From: CAVRCA01 sp965218045
GTDB lineage: Bacteria; Pseudomonadota; Alphaproteobacteria; Acetobacterales; Acetobacteraceae
Length of the DNA: 64,000 bases
Assembly (NCBI GenBank): GCA_965218045.1
Contig: CBDCJX010000011.1
Location: 1-64,000, forward strand
Direction: 5' to 3'
Part shown: positions 17,512 through 26,346 of the stretch, piece after piece
Layout of the letters: each line of letters begins with the position of its first letter
Numbering within the stretch: position 1 is the first letter of the stretch
The notes under the pieces: generated by a model
Told to the model about the DNA's origin: nothing
Database searches by the model: none
What the model saw: the letters and a program-made list of their open reading frames with translations, nothing else
Program-made: the position numbers and the translations under genes

Positions 17512-18375
17512 GTGTTAAGTTTGCTCATGGTTGCGCGGGTGCCAATCGGGCGGCGGCTGTTCCTTGGGTCGGGGGTGATGGGGGCTTTCCTGCTGCCCGC
17601 CTGGCTGGAGACGGCGTTGGCCGCAGAGCACCTGGGTCGGCACCATGCCCGCAAGGCTCGCCGGTCGCGACTAGCGGGCAAGTCCGCCCCGCTCGTCATG
17701 CTGGACCCCGGCCATGGCGGCAAGGATCCGGGCGCGATCGGCATCTCCGGAACCTTTGAGAAGCACATCTCGCTGGCTGCCGCCCGAGAGCTGAAGCGCC
17801 GACTCGAGGCCGACGGACGCTACCGGGTGGCGATGACCCGGGCCCGCGACGTGTTCGTGCCGCTCGATGAGCGGGTCGGGCGTGCCCAGGCGCAGGGTGC
17901 GGCGCTGTTCGTCTCGATGCACGCCGATGCCGTCGCGAACCACGCCGTTCGCGGCGCCAGCGTCTACACCCTTGCCGAGGCCGCCTCGGATGCGCAGACA
18001 GCCGCGCTGGCCCGGCGGGAAAACAGCGTCGACCGCTACGGCGGAGCGGCATTTCGCAACACGCCGCCCGAGGTGGCGCAAATCCTCGCGAGCCTGGTCC
18101 GGCGGGAGACGCGGATCGGTTCCGCCCGAATGGCGCGCACTTTGGTTGGCCAGCTGGAACCGGACTTGGCGTTGCTGGAGAACCCGTCCCGTCACGCGGG
18201 GTTCGTGGTCCTGAAAGCCGCCGATATTCCCAGCGTCCTGGTCGAGATGGGCTTCATGTCGAACCGACAGGATGAAGCGGCGCTGGGCCGGCCTCGCTAT
18301 CGGGCGAAGGTTGCCGAAGCCATGCACCGCGCGGTGGACGCCTATTTCGCCGCTACCTACAACGTTGCTGGCTGA
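17512..18375 (+). CDS. N-acetylmuramoyl-L-alanine amidase with a Tat signal
   Basis: This 287-residue Amidase_3 enzyme cleaves the amide bond between MurNAc and the stem peptide. The zinc ligands are visible: His in LDPGHGGKDPG, Glu in FEKHIS, His in SMHADA. The catalytic Glu is in VEMGFMSN near the end. The N-terminus has a twin-arginine signal (GRRLFLGSG followed by a hydrophobic stretch, with a likely cleavage near ALAAE). It should therefore be exported folded, as the AmiA/AmiC enzymes are. No AMIN domain is present. GTG at 17512 has a GAGG site; ATG at 17527 is an alternative. A PBP1A gene follows, so the two serve cell-wall growth. Confidence 0.9.
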   Translation: MLSLLMVARVPIGRRLFLGSGVMGAFLLPAWLETALAAEHLGRHHARKARRSRLAGKSAPLVMLDPGHGGKDPGAIGISGTFEKHISLAAARELKRRLEADGRYRVAMTRARDVFVPLDERVGRAQAQGAALFVSMHADAVANHAVRGASVYTLAEAASDAQTAALARRENSVDRYGGAAFRNTPPEVAQILASLVRRETRIGSARMARTLVGQLEPDLALLENPSRHAGFVVLKAADIPSVLVEMGFMSNRQDEAALGRPRYRAKVAEAMHRAVDAYFAATYNVAG

Positions 18376-18456
18376 TCGTTCGCTCAGCACTCGACAACAC
18401 CCCGGATCGAGCGGGTCAGGGCTGGCCTGAGCCAAGGAACAGTGTAAACGGCAGCA

Positions 18457-21075
18457 ATGAGCCGCCCTCTCAGAGCCGGCGCGCCCCTGGCGCCCCCGAC
18501 ACCACCCGAGCCGCCCCGGCACGACCGGAACAGGCCCGTTCGAACCCCAGAGAAGCGGCGCTCGCCCCTGCGGTGGTTCGCGCGTCTGGGTGGCGCCCTG
18601 TTCGGCTTGCTGTTCATCCTGTTGCTGGTCGGTGGCGCGGTCGGCTACGGCGCGTACCGGCACTTCGCGGCCGACCTGCCCGATGTGGATGGGCTGCGCG
18701 GCTATCAGCCCAAGCTGATGAGCCGGGTCTACGCCGGCGACGCCCGCCTGCTCTCCGAGTTGGCGACGGAACGGCGGATCTTCGTGCCCTACACCGCGAT
18801 CCCGGAGATCGTGAAGCAGGCGTTCGTCTCCGCCGAGGACCAGAACTACTGGAGCCATCGCGGCGTGGACCCGATCGCGATCGCGCGGGCCGGCATCACC
18901 GACGTGATGCAATGGGGTCAGGGGCGCCGACCGGTCGGCGCCTCGACCATCACGCAGCAAGTCGCCAAGAACATGCTGCTGGACAACCAGATCTCGCTCT
19001 CCCGCAAGGTCAAGGAGGCGATCCTTGCCATGCGCATCGAGGAGACCCTCAGCAAGGAACGCATCCTCGAGCTCTACCTCAACGAGATTTATCTCGGGAT
19101 GCACTCCTACGGCGTGGCGGCCGCGGCGCAGGCGTATTTCAACAAGCCGCTCGATGACCTCAACGCGGAGGAAGCGGCGTTCCTCGCCGCGCTTCCCAAG
19201 GCGCCGAACAACTACAATCCGCTGCGCTACCCCGATGCCGCCAAGGCGCGGCGGGATTGGGTGCTGGACCGGATGGCCGATGATCGGGTGATCACCGTCG
19301 CACAGGCCGCCGCGGCCAAGACCCAGCCGATCATCCCGGCGCAGTTCCACCGGCCCGAGCCGATCGTCGGCGCCGATTGGTTCGCCGAGGAGGTTCGCCG
19401 CCGTCTGCTCGATCGGTTCGGCGCCGACACCACGACCCAGGGCGGACTGATGGTGCGCACCAGCCTCGATCCGGCGCTCCAGCTCGCCGCCGACAAGGCG
19501 CTGCGGGATGGCCTCAGCGCCTACGACCGCAAGCTGGGCGGTTGGCGCGGCCCGGTCTCGCATGTGCAGACCGCTCCCGCGAGCTTGCGCGCCAACTGGG
19601 CGGAGGCGGCCGCCGGAGTGAACCGGCCGGCCGGGATGGCACCGGACTGGAAGCTCGCGGTGGTGTTCGAGGTCACTGGCACCGAAGCCCGTGTGGGCTG
19701 GCTGGAGCCCGACCTCGGTGCGGGCGGGGACGCTCGTTCGCAACCCCGGACCGGCGCGATCCAGCTATCGGATCTCGGCTGGGCCAAGTCGGTCCGTGAC
19801 GGTCGGCTGGGTGGCGCCCCAAGGCGGATCAGCGATGTCGTCCAGGTCGGCGACGTGGTGATGATCGAACCGGTCTCCGGGCAGTCCTCCCCGCAGTCGC
19901 CGAACAGCGCGAGCCGCCCCGGCGCACGGCTGGACCGGGTCCAGCTTCGGCAGATACCGCAAGTGCAGGGGGCGTTGGTCACGCTCGACCCCACGACCGG
20001 GCGCGTTCTCGCGATGGTCGGGGGCTGGAGCTTCGAGAGCAGCCAGTTCAATCGCGCCACCCAAGCCGTCCGCCAGCCTGGCAGCTCATTCAAGCCGCTG
20101 GTCTATCTGACCGCGCTCGAACAGGGCATCTCGCCGAGCCAGCGCTTCATGGATGCGCCGATCGTGGTCGACCAGGGTGCCGCCGGCCAGTGGCGGCCGA
20201 ACAACTACGCCTTGACGTTCAGCGGCCCGGTGCCGATGCGGATCGCGCTGGAGAAATCGCTCAACCTGGTCACCGTGCGCATCGCCCAGCGGGTCGGCAT
20301 GGAGGCGGTGGCGCAAACCGCGATCGGCTTCAATGTCGTCGACAACATGCCCCGCGTGCTGCCCGCCTCGCTTGGCGCGGTCGACACGACGGTTTTGCGC
20401 ATGGCCGGCGCCTATGCGGGCCTGGCAGAGGGCGGCCGCGCGGTCGTCCCGACCTTGATCGACAGCGTGCAGGACCGCGACGGCCACGTCGTCTGGCGGG
20501 CACCGGGTCGCGAGTGCGGAACCTGCGAGGATGCGGCCAACCCGCCGACCCTGGAGGACACCCGCAAGCAGGTTGCCGACCCGGCAAGCGTGTTCCAGAT
20601 CGTCACCATGATGCAGGGGGTGGTGCAGCGCGGCACCGGCCACGCGGCGGGCAAGGGCATGAACCGGCCGATCGCCGGCAAGACCGGGACGAGCCAAGAC
20701 TACAACGATGCGTGGTTCGTCGGCTTCACCCCCGATCTGGTCACCGCCGTGTGGATCGGCTTCGACAACCCGACCAGCCTCGGCGACAACGAGACCGGGG
20801 GCTCGGTTGCCGCGCCGATCTGGCGCAACTTCATGATCGCTGCCCTGAAGAACCACCCCCCGCTCAGTTTCCCCGTCCCCCCCGGGGTGACCCTGGCGCG
20901 GTGGGATAGCGGCTACGGCTCGGTCGTCGATGCCTTCAAGCCGGACCAGGTTCCGGGCGCTTCCAATCCGATCGGTGGTCAGACCGCATCGGCCGACGAC
21001 GGCAGCGGCGGCGGCGGCGGGCACGCATCCACGCCCGCCGGCGGAGTCGACAGTGGCATGGGCGGGTTGTATTGA
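18457..21075 (+). CDS. mrcA: Bifunctional penicillin-binding protein 1A
   Basis: This 872-residue class A PBP has a Pro-rich cytoplasmic N-tail, one transmembrane helix (LFGLLFILLLVGGAVGYG) and a GT51 transglycosylase domain. EDQNYWSHRG near residue 127 carries the catalytic Glu, and GASTITQQVAKN follows. The transpeptidase domain has the SxxK serine in PGSSFKP near residue 542, the SLN motif in EKSLNLVTV, and KTGTSQ near residue 741. The Gly/Ser-rich C-terminal tail is not conserved. It polymerises and crosslinks peptidoglycan at the inner membrane. It sits between a muramoyl amidase and prfB. Confidence 0.95.
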   Translation: MSRPLRAGAPLAPPTPPEPPRHDRNRPVRTPEKRRSPLRWFARLGGALFGLLFILLLVGGAVGYGAYRHFAADLPDVDGLRGYQPKLMSRVYAGDARLLSELATERRIFVPYTAIPEIVKQAFVSAEDQNYWSHRGVDPIAIARAGITDVMQWGQGRRPVGASTITQQVAKNMLLDNQISLSRKVKEAILAMRIEETLSKERILELYLNEIYLGMHSYGVAAAAQAYFNKPLDDLNAEEAAFLAALPKAPNNYNPLRYPDAAKARRDWVLDRMADDRVITVAQAAAAKTQPIIPAQFHRPEPIVGADWFAEEVRRRLLDRFGADTTTQGGLMVRTSLDPALQLAADKALRDGLSAYDRKLGGWRGPVSHVQTAPASLRANWAEAAAGVNRPAGMAPDWKLAVVFEVTGTEARVGWLEPDLGAGGDARSQPRTGAIQLSDLGWAKSVRDGRLGGAPRRISDVVQVGDVVMIEPVSGQSSPQSPNSASRPGARLDRVQLRQIPQVQGALVTLDPTTGRVLAMVGGWSFESSQFNRATQAVRQPGSSFKPLVYLTALEQGISPSQRFMDAPIVVDQGAAGQWRPNNYALTFSGPVPMRIALEKSLNLVTVRIAQRVGMEAVAQTAIGFNVVDNMPRVLPASLGAVDTTVLRMAGAYAGLAEGGRAVVPTLIDSVQDRDGHVVWRAPGRECGTCEDAANPPTLEDTRKQVADPASVFQIVTMMQGVVQRGTGHAAGKGMNRPIAGKTGTSQDYNDAWFVGFTPDLVTAVWIGFDNPTSLGDNETGGSVAAPIWRNFMIAALKNHPPLSFPVPPGVTLARWDSGYGSVVDAFKPDQVPGASNPIGGQTASADDGSGGGGGHASTPAGGVDSGMGGLY

Positions 21076-21110
21076 CCGCGGCCCGTTTCGTCCCCTCATA
21101 AGCAGCCATC

Positions 21111-22242
21111 ATGTCCACCGAAGCAGACGCCCTCAACGAACAGATCAAGCAGTCCGTCGCGCTGCTGAGGAGGCATCTTTGACTGGGATGCCGCGCAAGC
21201 CCGCCTCGCGGAGCTGAACGCCCGCGCCGAAGATCCGGCGTTGTGGGAAAAAGCCGACGAGGCGCAGAGGCTGATGCGAGAGCGTAATCAGCTCGCCGGC
21301 CAAGTCGAAGGCGTCCAGACCCTCGATCGGGATGTCGCTGATACGCTGGAGCTGATCGGGCTCGCCGAGGCCGACGGCGACACCGCCATGGTGAGCGACG
21401 GGCTGGCGACCCTGCGGAGCCTGGCCCACGAGGCCAAGCGCCGCGAGATCGAAAGCCTGCTCTCCGGCGAAGCCGACCCCAACGACAGCTATATCGAGAT
21501 CAACGCCGGCGCCGGCGGCACCGAGGCGCAGGATTGGGCCGAGATGCTGATGCGCATGTACATGCGCTGGGCCGAGCAGCACGGCTACAAGGCGCAGTTG
21601 CTGGAGCAGAGCGAGGGCGAGCAGGCGGGCATCAAATCCGTCACCTTGCAGGTCAGCGGCGCCAACGCCTATGGCTGGCTCAAGACCGAGGCCGGCGTGC
21701 ATCGGCTGGTGCGGATCAGCCCGTTCGACGCCAACGCCCGCCGCCAGACCAGCTTCGCTTCGGTCTGGGTCTATCCGGTGGTCGACGATACGATCGAGGT
21801 CGAGGTGAACGAGAGCGATCTCAAGGTGGACACGTTCCGCGCCTCGGGCGCCGGCGGGCAGCACGTGAACAAGACCGAGAGCGCGATCCGCATCACCCAC
21901 CTCCCGTCCGGCATCGTCGTCGCTTGCCAGACCGATCGCAGCCAGCATCGCAACCGGGCGACGGCGATGGCGATGCTCAAGGCGCGGCTCTACGAGCAGG
22001 AGTTGCAGAAGCGCGAGGCGGCGTCGCAGCAGGTCGAAAGTGCGAAGACCGACATCGGCTGGGGCCATCAGATACGCAGCTACGTGCTGGCGCCCTATCA
22101 GTTGGTGAAGGACCTGCGCACCGGCGTGGAGACGGGCAACCCCGACGGCGTGCTCGACGGCGATCTTGACGCCTTCATGGCGGCGGCGTTGGCAAGCCGC
22201 GTCGGCGCCACCCGCTCGGAAGCCAGCGCACAGGCCCGCTAA
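21111..22242 (+). CDS. prfB: Peptide chain release factor 2, with programmed +1 frameshift
   Basis: RF2 recognises UGA/UAA stop codons and triggers peptide release. The gene starts at ATG 21111; the zero frame meets TGA after 23 codons (21180-21182). Reading continues at GAC 21181 in the +1 frame with DWDAAQARLAELNAR, the normal RF2 sequence, to 22242. The stop-recognition tripeptide SPF lies in VRISPFDA, and the catalytic GGQ in SGAGGQHVNKTES. Reading only from the internal ATG at 21241 would miss the N-terminus. The coding region is join(21111..21179, 21181..22242). Confidence 0.95.
21171..21183 (+). promoter_or_regulatory. RF2 autoregulatory frameshift site
   Basis: The sequence AGGCATCTTTGAC, preceded directly by another AGG, reproduces the classical arrangement. 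A Shine-Dalgarno-like AGGAGG (21168-21173) sits just upstream of CTT-TGA-C. When RF2 is scarce, the in-frame TGA is read slowly and the ribosome slips +1 from CTT to TTT. Confidence 0.95.
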
Positions 22243-22284
22243 AGATCACCTCGCCCTCCCAAACGCATGAGTTCCGACATTCTA

Positions 22285-22331
22285 AATAACAGTTATTGAC
22301 ATCTCTGGTAACCAAACCTATAACTCCGCCC
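22285..22331 (+). promoter_or_regulatory. Promoter and palindrome of the dispersed gene, copy 1
   Basis: A consensus sigma-70 promoter is visible: TTGACA at 22296-22301, a 17-base spacer, and TATAAC at 22319-22324. Only seven bases lie between the -10 box and the ATG at 22332, so transcription should start at or next to the A of ATG, giving a leaderless mRNA. A palindrome, AATAACAGTTATT (22285-22297), overlaps the -35 box and could be an operator. Confidence 0.75.
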
Positions 22332-22991
22332 ATGTCCCCAGCCCCCTCCACCCCAACCGGCTTGATGTGCCGCTTCGGCCTGCTCGTCGAGCGGCTGAGG
22401 TGGACGCTCGCCGATTGGGTCGACCGGAACCCCCGGAACCGCGACGTGCTGGGGCCGCTTGCCTTGCTGCTGTGGAAGTATCTGCAGCGCACGACGCGCA
22501 AACTCGCCGCGCTGCATGCGCAGTTCGCCGCCGGGACGCTTGCGCCGCGCAAGGACCGGGCGCCGCGCCGGGCAGCCGAGCCGGCCGAGTCGACACCACC
22601 CGAGCGGTCGAAGCTGCCGGGCGGGCCGGTGCTGGCGCGGTTCGGCGCCGGGTATCTCGGCGCCTGGCTGCTGGCGCTGGTCGATGATCCGGAGATGCAG
22701 GCGCTGCTCGCGGCGTCGCCGCAAGCGGGTCGGCTGCTGCGTCCTCTATGGCGGCGACTGACCAACGATCCGCTACCCGCGCCGCTGCGGCTGCCGCCAA
22801 AGCCGCCGCGTTCGGAGCCACCGCTCGCTCCGGCGGCGCTCGCCGAAGCGCCGGGCGAGGCAACGCCCTACGCTCCACCCCAAATCCCACCCGACGCCCG
22901 GGCCCAAGTCCCACCGAGGGCTCGCCGGGCCGCTTCCGCCAAGCGTCCCGTCTCCCTGCCACCCTGGCCACCGCCGCTTTTCCGGGCCTGA
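22332..22991 (+). CDS. Conserved hypothetical protein of a dispersed family, copy 1
   Basis: This is a 219-residue protein of unknown function. Residues 1-75 are Trp/Arg/Leu-rich and predicted helical (TPTGLMCRFGLLVERLRWTL, then DVLGPLALLLWKYLQRTTRK). A central basic linker follows. A second helical block (GAGYLGAWLLALVDDPEMQA, then PQAGRLLRPLWRRL) leads to a long Pro-rich tail ending LPPWPPPLFRA. No catalytic motif, cysteine pair or convincing membrane segment is seen. The ATG at 22332 has no ribosome site but sits at the predicted transcript start. A paralogue of identical length lies at 49874-50533 on the other strand. It is inserted between prfB and the truncated GST gene. Confidence 0.75.
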   Translation: MSPAPSTPTGLMCRFGLLVERLRWTLADWVDRNPRNRDVLGPLALLLWKYLQRTTRKLAALHAQFAAGTLAPRKDRAPRRAAEPAESTPPERSKLPGGPVLARFGAGYLGAWLLALVDDPEMQALLAASPQAGRLLRPLWRRLTNDPLPAPLRLPPKPPRSEPPLAPAALAEAPGEATPYAPPQIPPDARAQVPPRARRAASAKRPVSLPPWPPPLFRA

Positions 22992-23046
22992 CGCGGCACA
23001 GCCTTGGCGCGTCGATAACGTTCCGCCTACGAAACGAAATTCCTTC

Positions 23047-23178
23047 TTAGCCCAGACCTGAGCGAAGCCGCGGGTGCTGGGCCTTTGCCGGGCATAGCTC
23101 GAATGGAATGCTCTGCTCCGCGAGCGCGTTCCGCACCTTGCGGGCGTAGGGGCTCGGGGGCGCGCTGATCAGTCGCAT
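23047..23178 (-). pseudogene. Truncated glutathione S-transferase, N-terminal fragment
   Basis: The frame starting at 23178 gives MRLISAPPSPYARKVRNALA and IPFEL, the thioredoxin-like N-terminus of glutathione S-transferases. The homology stops after about 30 residues and the frame ends at 43 codons instead of about 200. The start lies eight bases past the ftsY stop, so this was the last gene of the dapF-mtaB-ftsY run. The dispersed repeat unit ends ten bases beyond the fragment, suggesting that its arrival deleted the rest. Confidence 0.7.
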
Positions 23179-23185
23179 CACGGCC

Positions 23186-24106
23186 CTAGCTCCCGACCAG
23201 CCCACGGGCGAACTCGCCGGCGTCGAACGGCCGCAGGTCACCCGCCTGCTCGCCCACTCCGACCGCGTGTACCGGCAAGCCGAACTCCTCGGCCAACGCC
23301 ACGACGATGCCGCCACGCGCGCTGCCGTCAAGCTTGGTCACCACCAGCCCGGTGATCTCGACCATCTCGCGGAACACCCGCACCTGCTGGACCGCGTTCT
23401 GACCGGTGGTGGCATCCAGCACCAGCAGGATTGAATGCGGTGCCTCCGGATCGTGCTTGCGCAACACGCGGATGATCTTGCGCAACTCCTCCATCAGCAC
23501 GGCCTTGTTGTGCAGCCGACCAGCGGTGTCGATGAGCAGCACATCCGCGGCCTCGCCCTGCGCGCGGATAAGCGCTTCGAAGGCCAGGCCCGCCGCGTCC
23601 GCGTTGGGCGGCCCGGAGATCACCGGCGCCTCCGCGCGCTGACCCCAGATTTGCAACTGCTCGACAGCGGCGGCGCGGAACGTGTCGCCGGCGACCAGCA
23701 CGGGGCGCAGGCCCTGGTCGCGATAGAGCTGTGCGAGCTTGCCGATCGTGGTGGTCTTGCCGGTGCCGTTCACGCCGACCACAAGCACGACGTGCGGCTT
23801 GCGCGCGCGATCGATCACCAGCGGATGCGCCACGTCCGCCAGGATATGCGCAACCTCCCCCGACAAGGCCGTCTTGATCTCGCTGTCGGTGACCTCGGTG
23901 CCGAAGCGGGTGCGCCGAAATCCCTCGATCACGCGGCCTGCGACCACCGGACCAAGATCGGCGGAGATCAGCAGGTCTTCGAGCTCCTCCAGCGCCGCGT
24001 CGTCGAGCCGCCGCTTGACGAAGACCGTGCTGATGCCTTCGGTCAGCTTCTGCGTGCTGCGCGACAGCCCCTGCTTGAGCTTGTTGAAGAACCCGCCAAG
24101 CGCCAT
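23186..24106 (-). CDS. ftsY: Signal recognition particle receptor FtsY
   Basis: This 306-residue SRP GTPase has a short N domain (FFNKLKQGLSRSTQKLTEGI). The G domain has Walker A GVNGTGKTTT, DTFRAAA, DTAGR and TKLDGSARGG. It docks ribosome-SRP complexes at the inner membrane and hands nascent membrane proteins to SecYEG. The long acidic A domain of enterobacterial FtsY is absent, as is common in alphaproteobacteria. The ATG at 24106 overlaps the mtaB stop by one base. Confidence 0.95.
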   Translation of the reverse strand: MALGGFFNKLKQGLSRSTQKLTEGISTVFVKRRLDDAALEELEDLLISADLGPVVAGRVIEGFRRTRFGTEVTDSEIKTALSGEVAHILADVAHPLVIDRARKPHVVLVVGVNGTGKTTTIGKLAQLYRDQGLRPVLVAGDTFRAAAVEQLQIWGQRAEAPVISGPPNADAAGLAFEALIRAQGEAADVLLIDTAGRLHNKAVLMEELRKIIRVLRKHDPEAPHSILLVLDATTGQNAVQQVRVFREMVEITGLVVTKLDGSARGGIVVALAEEFGLPVHAVGVGEQAGDLRPFDAGEFARGLVGS

Positions 24107-25335
24107 CAGACCGGCTCCGCCAGCAGCCGGTCGGCCTCGCTGTCGAGCACCCGAGCGGAAACCAACGCTCCGGTGCGCGTCGGACGCGAGAGCCGGACGG
24201 CGGCGAAATGCGCGCTGCGACCGGAGAGAGGCGTCTCCGCCAGCACCTCGACAATCTCGCCGCGTTGCGCCGCGAGGAAGCAACCAAGCTGCTCCTTGCC
24301 CGCCGCGCGCAGTCGGGCGGCGCGCTCACGGCGCTGGGGTGGCGGCACGCCGGGCATCCGGGAAGCAGGCGTACCCGGGCGCTCGCTATAGGGAAACACG
24401 TGGAGCAACGGCAGCGCCGCCTCCTCCACGAAAGCCAACGTCTCCTCGAACATCGCGTCCGTCTCGGTCGGGAAGCCGGCGATCAGATCGGCACCGATCG
24501 CCAAGCCCGGCCGCAGCGCGCGCGCGCGCCGCACCACCGCGAGCGCATCCGCCCGCGAATGCCGCCGCCGCATTCGCTTCAGCACGAGGTCATTGGCCGC
24601 TTGCAACGACAGATGCAGATGCGGCATCAGTCGCTTCTCGGTCGCCAGCAGGCGCCACAGATCCTTGTCGATCGCCGCCGGATCGAGCGAGGAGAGGCGC
24701 AATCGCGGCAGTTCTGGCACCAGCGCCAGCAACCGACGGGCAAGCTGGCCGAGGCGGGGCGAACCCGGCAGGTCGGCGCCGTAGCTCGCGATGTCGACGC
24801 CGGTGAGCACGAGCTCGCGATAGCCGGCGTCAACCAGCGCGCGCGCCTGCGCCACCACCGCGCCCATTGGCACACTGCGATTTGGACCACGCCCGAACGG
24901 GATGATGCAGAACGTGCAGCGATGGTCGCAGCCCTGCTGGATCTGCACGAAGGCGCGGGTACGGCCGGCGAACTCGGTCACGAGCTGCGGCGCCGTCTCG
25001 CGCGCGGCCATGATGTCGGAGACCATGTCGCCGGCATCGGCCGTCCAGCTCTCGGGTTGGAGCTTCTCGACATTGCCAAGCACCCGGGTGACTCCGGGCA
25101 GCGCTTGCCACGTCGCCGCGTCGAGTTGGGCCGCGCAACCGGTCACCACGATGCGCGCCTCCGGGCGCTCGCGGCGCACCCGGCGGATCGCCTGCTTGGC
25201 TTGCCGCTCGGCCTCCGCCGTCACCGCGCAGGTGTTCACCACCACCGTGTCGTCCAGCGCCCTGGCGTGCTGGCGGATCACCTCGCTCTCGTAGGCGTTG
25301 AGCCGGCATCCGAAAGTGAGCACATCGAGGCTCAT
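24106..25335 (-). CDS. mtaB: tRNA (N6-threonylcarbamoyladenosine(37))-methylthiotransferase MtaB
   Basis: This 409-residue radical-SAM methylthiotransferase converts t6A37 to ms2t6A37 in tRNA. The N-terminal UPF0004 domain carries the second cluster cysteines in FGCRLNAYE, VVNTCAVT and VVTGCAAQ. The radical-SAM motif is CDHRCTFC, and a TRAM-like C-terminal domain follows. The MtaB type is favoured over MiaB by the start MSLDVLTFGCRLN and the length. It overlaps dapF by four bases and ftsY by one, forming an operon. Confidence 0.92.
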   Translation of the reverse strand: MSLDVLTFGCRLNAYESEVIRQHARALDDTVVVNTCAVTAEAERQAKQAIRRVRRERPEARIVVTGCAAQLDAATWQALPGVTRVLGNVEKLQPESWTADAGDMVSDIMAARETAPQLVTEFAGRTRAFVQIQQGCDHRCTFCIIPFGRGPNRSVPMGAVVAQARALVDAGYRELVLTGVDIASYGADLPGSPRLGQLARRLLALVPELPRLRLSSLDPAAIDKDLWRLLATEKRLMPHLHLSLQAANDLVLKRMRRRHSRADALAVVRRARALRPGLAIGADLIAGFPTETDAMFEETLAFVEEAALPLLHVFPYSERPGTPASRMPGVPPPQRRERAARLRAAGKEQLGCFLAAQRGEIVEVLAETPLSGRSAHFAAVRLSRPTRTGALVSARVLDSEADRLLAEPV

Positions 25336-26168
25336 GGCGCGAATGTCGCGAGGTCGATCGTTCCCGTGTACGTGGTGGCGACCGGACCGGTCATCAGCAC
25401 GTGGCCATCGGCGCGCCAGTCGATCTCCAGCTCGCCGCCATCCAACTGAACGGTTACGCGGCGTCCGGTGAGACCGCGCCTGCGGGCATTGACCACGGCG
25501 GCGCACGCGCCCGAGCCACAGGCGAGGGTAAGCCCGGCGCCCCGTTCCCACACCCGCAGCCGAATGCGGTCGGGTGACAGGATCTCGGCCACCCCGACAT
25601 TGGCGCGATCGGGAAACAAGGGGTCATGCTCCAGCACGGGGCCGAGCTCCTCCAGCGGCAGTCGCTCGACGGAATCGACGAAGAAGGTGGCGTGCGGATT
25701 GCCCATGCTCGCAGCGGCCGGATCGGCGAGCGGCCCGCGCGACAGATCGAGGTGCAGGGTGTCCATCGGCCGCGATAGCGGGATCTGCCGCCATTCGAGA
25801 CGCGCCGGCCCCATGTCCACCTGGATGCGCCCATCGGGCAGTGCCAGCGACGGCAGATCGCCCGCGATGGTGCGTATCACCTGGGTTCGCCGTCCGCTTT
25901 GGCGCGCCAGGATGTCCACCACGCAGCGCGTGGCGTTGCCGCAGGCGCCCGCCTCCAGGCCATCGGGGTTGCGGATGCGCATGAGAGCATCGGCATTGGC
26001 GTGTGGCGGCAGGGGTTCGATGGCGATGAGCTGATCGCAGCCGATACCGGTCCGTCGGTCGGCGATCGCCGCCGCCCGGCGCTGGGTCAGGCCAAGCGGC
26101 GCCTGACGCTCGTCGAACACGACGAAGTCGTTGCCGCAGCCATGCATCTTCACGAAGCGAACCAGCAT
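25332..26168 (-). CDS. dapF: Diaminopimelate epimerase
   Basis: This 278-residue epimerase interconverts LL- and meso-diaminopimelate for lysine and peptidoglycan synthesis. The two catalytic cysteines are in GACGNATRC (first) and TLACGSGACAAV (second). KMHGCGNDFVV marks the N-terminus. The ATG at 26168 is chosen as nearest to the conserved start; in-frame upstream sequence is not family-like. It is the first gene of the dapF-mtaB-ftsY operon and divergent from rpmI. Confidence 0.93.
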   Translation of the reverse strand: MLVRFVKMHGCGNDFVVFDERQAPLGLTQRRAAAIADRRTGIGCDQLIAIEPLPPHANADALMRIRNPDGLEAGACGNATRCVVDILARQSGRRTQVIRTIAGDLPSLALPDGRIQVDMGPARLEWRQIPLSRPMDTLHLDLSRGPLADPAAASMGNPHATFFVDSVERLPLEELGPVLEHDPLFPDRANVGVAEILSPDRIRLRVWERGAGLTLACGSGACAAVVNARRRGLTGRRVTVQLDGGELEIDWRADGHVLMTGPVATTYTGTIDLATFAP

Positions 26169-26213
26169 CGGCTGGTTATATTTGTCGCCTCGGGCCGCGC
26201 GATAGCCCCGTCC

Positions 26214-26242
26214 TTGCATAAGCGACCTGCCCCGGCTATATC
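26214..26242 (+). promoter_or_regulatory. Probable sigma-70 promoter of rpmI-rplT
   Basis: TTGCAT at 26214-26219 and TATATC at 26237-26242 are separated by 17 bases, about 105 bases before the rpmI start. It lies in the dapF/rpmI divergent region, on the strand of the ribosomal genes. Confidence 0.5.
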
Positions 26243-26346
26243 CGCGCCCCTGTTCGCGCGCCCGGGCCTGGAATGGGCATGCCCGGCCGCGACGCTCGCG
26301 TGCACGTTCATCGCACAGCGCGAGCCTAGTGGCGAAGGAGATCGAA

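Larger units (their letters stand above)
22285..23036 (+). repeat. Dispersed 0.75-kb repeat unit, copy 1
   Basis: This stretch is repeated in inverted orientation at 49829-50582. Similarity begins at AATAAC before the promoter, covers the whole 219-residue gene, and continues about 45 bases past its stop, ending at TACGAAACG. Flanking sequences are unrelated. No transposase or obvious terminal inverted repeat was found. The copies match best in the coding region and at the promoter elements. Confidence 0.85.

Noticed and set aside
17671..19743. 690-codon minus-strand frame opposite the amidase and PBP1A
   Set aside because: Antisense shadow; PBP1A catalytic motifs are all on the plus strand.
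22296..22331. TTG start that would extend the dispersed protein by 12 residues
   Set aside because: The TTG is the first three bases of a consensus -35 box, the extension is not preserved as coding in copy 2, and the ATG at 22332 is common to both copies.
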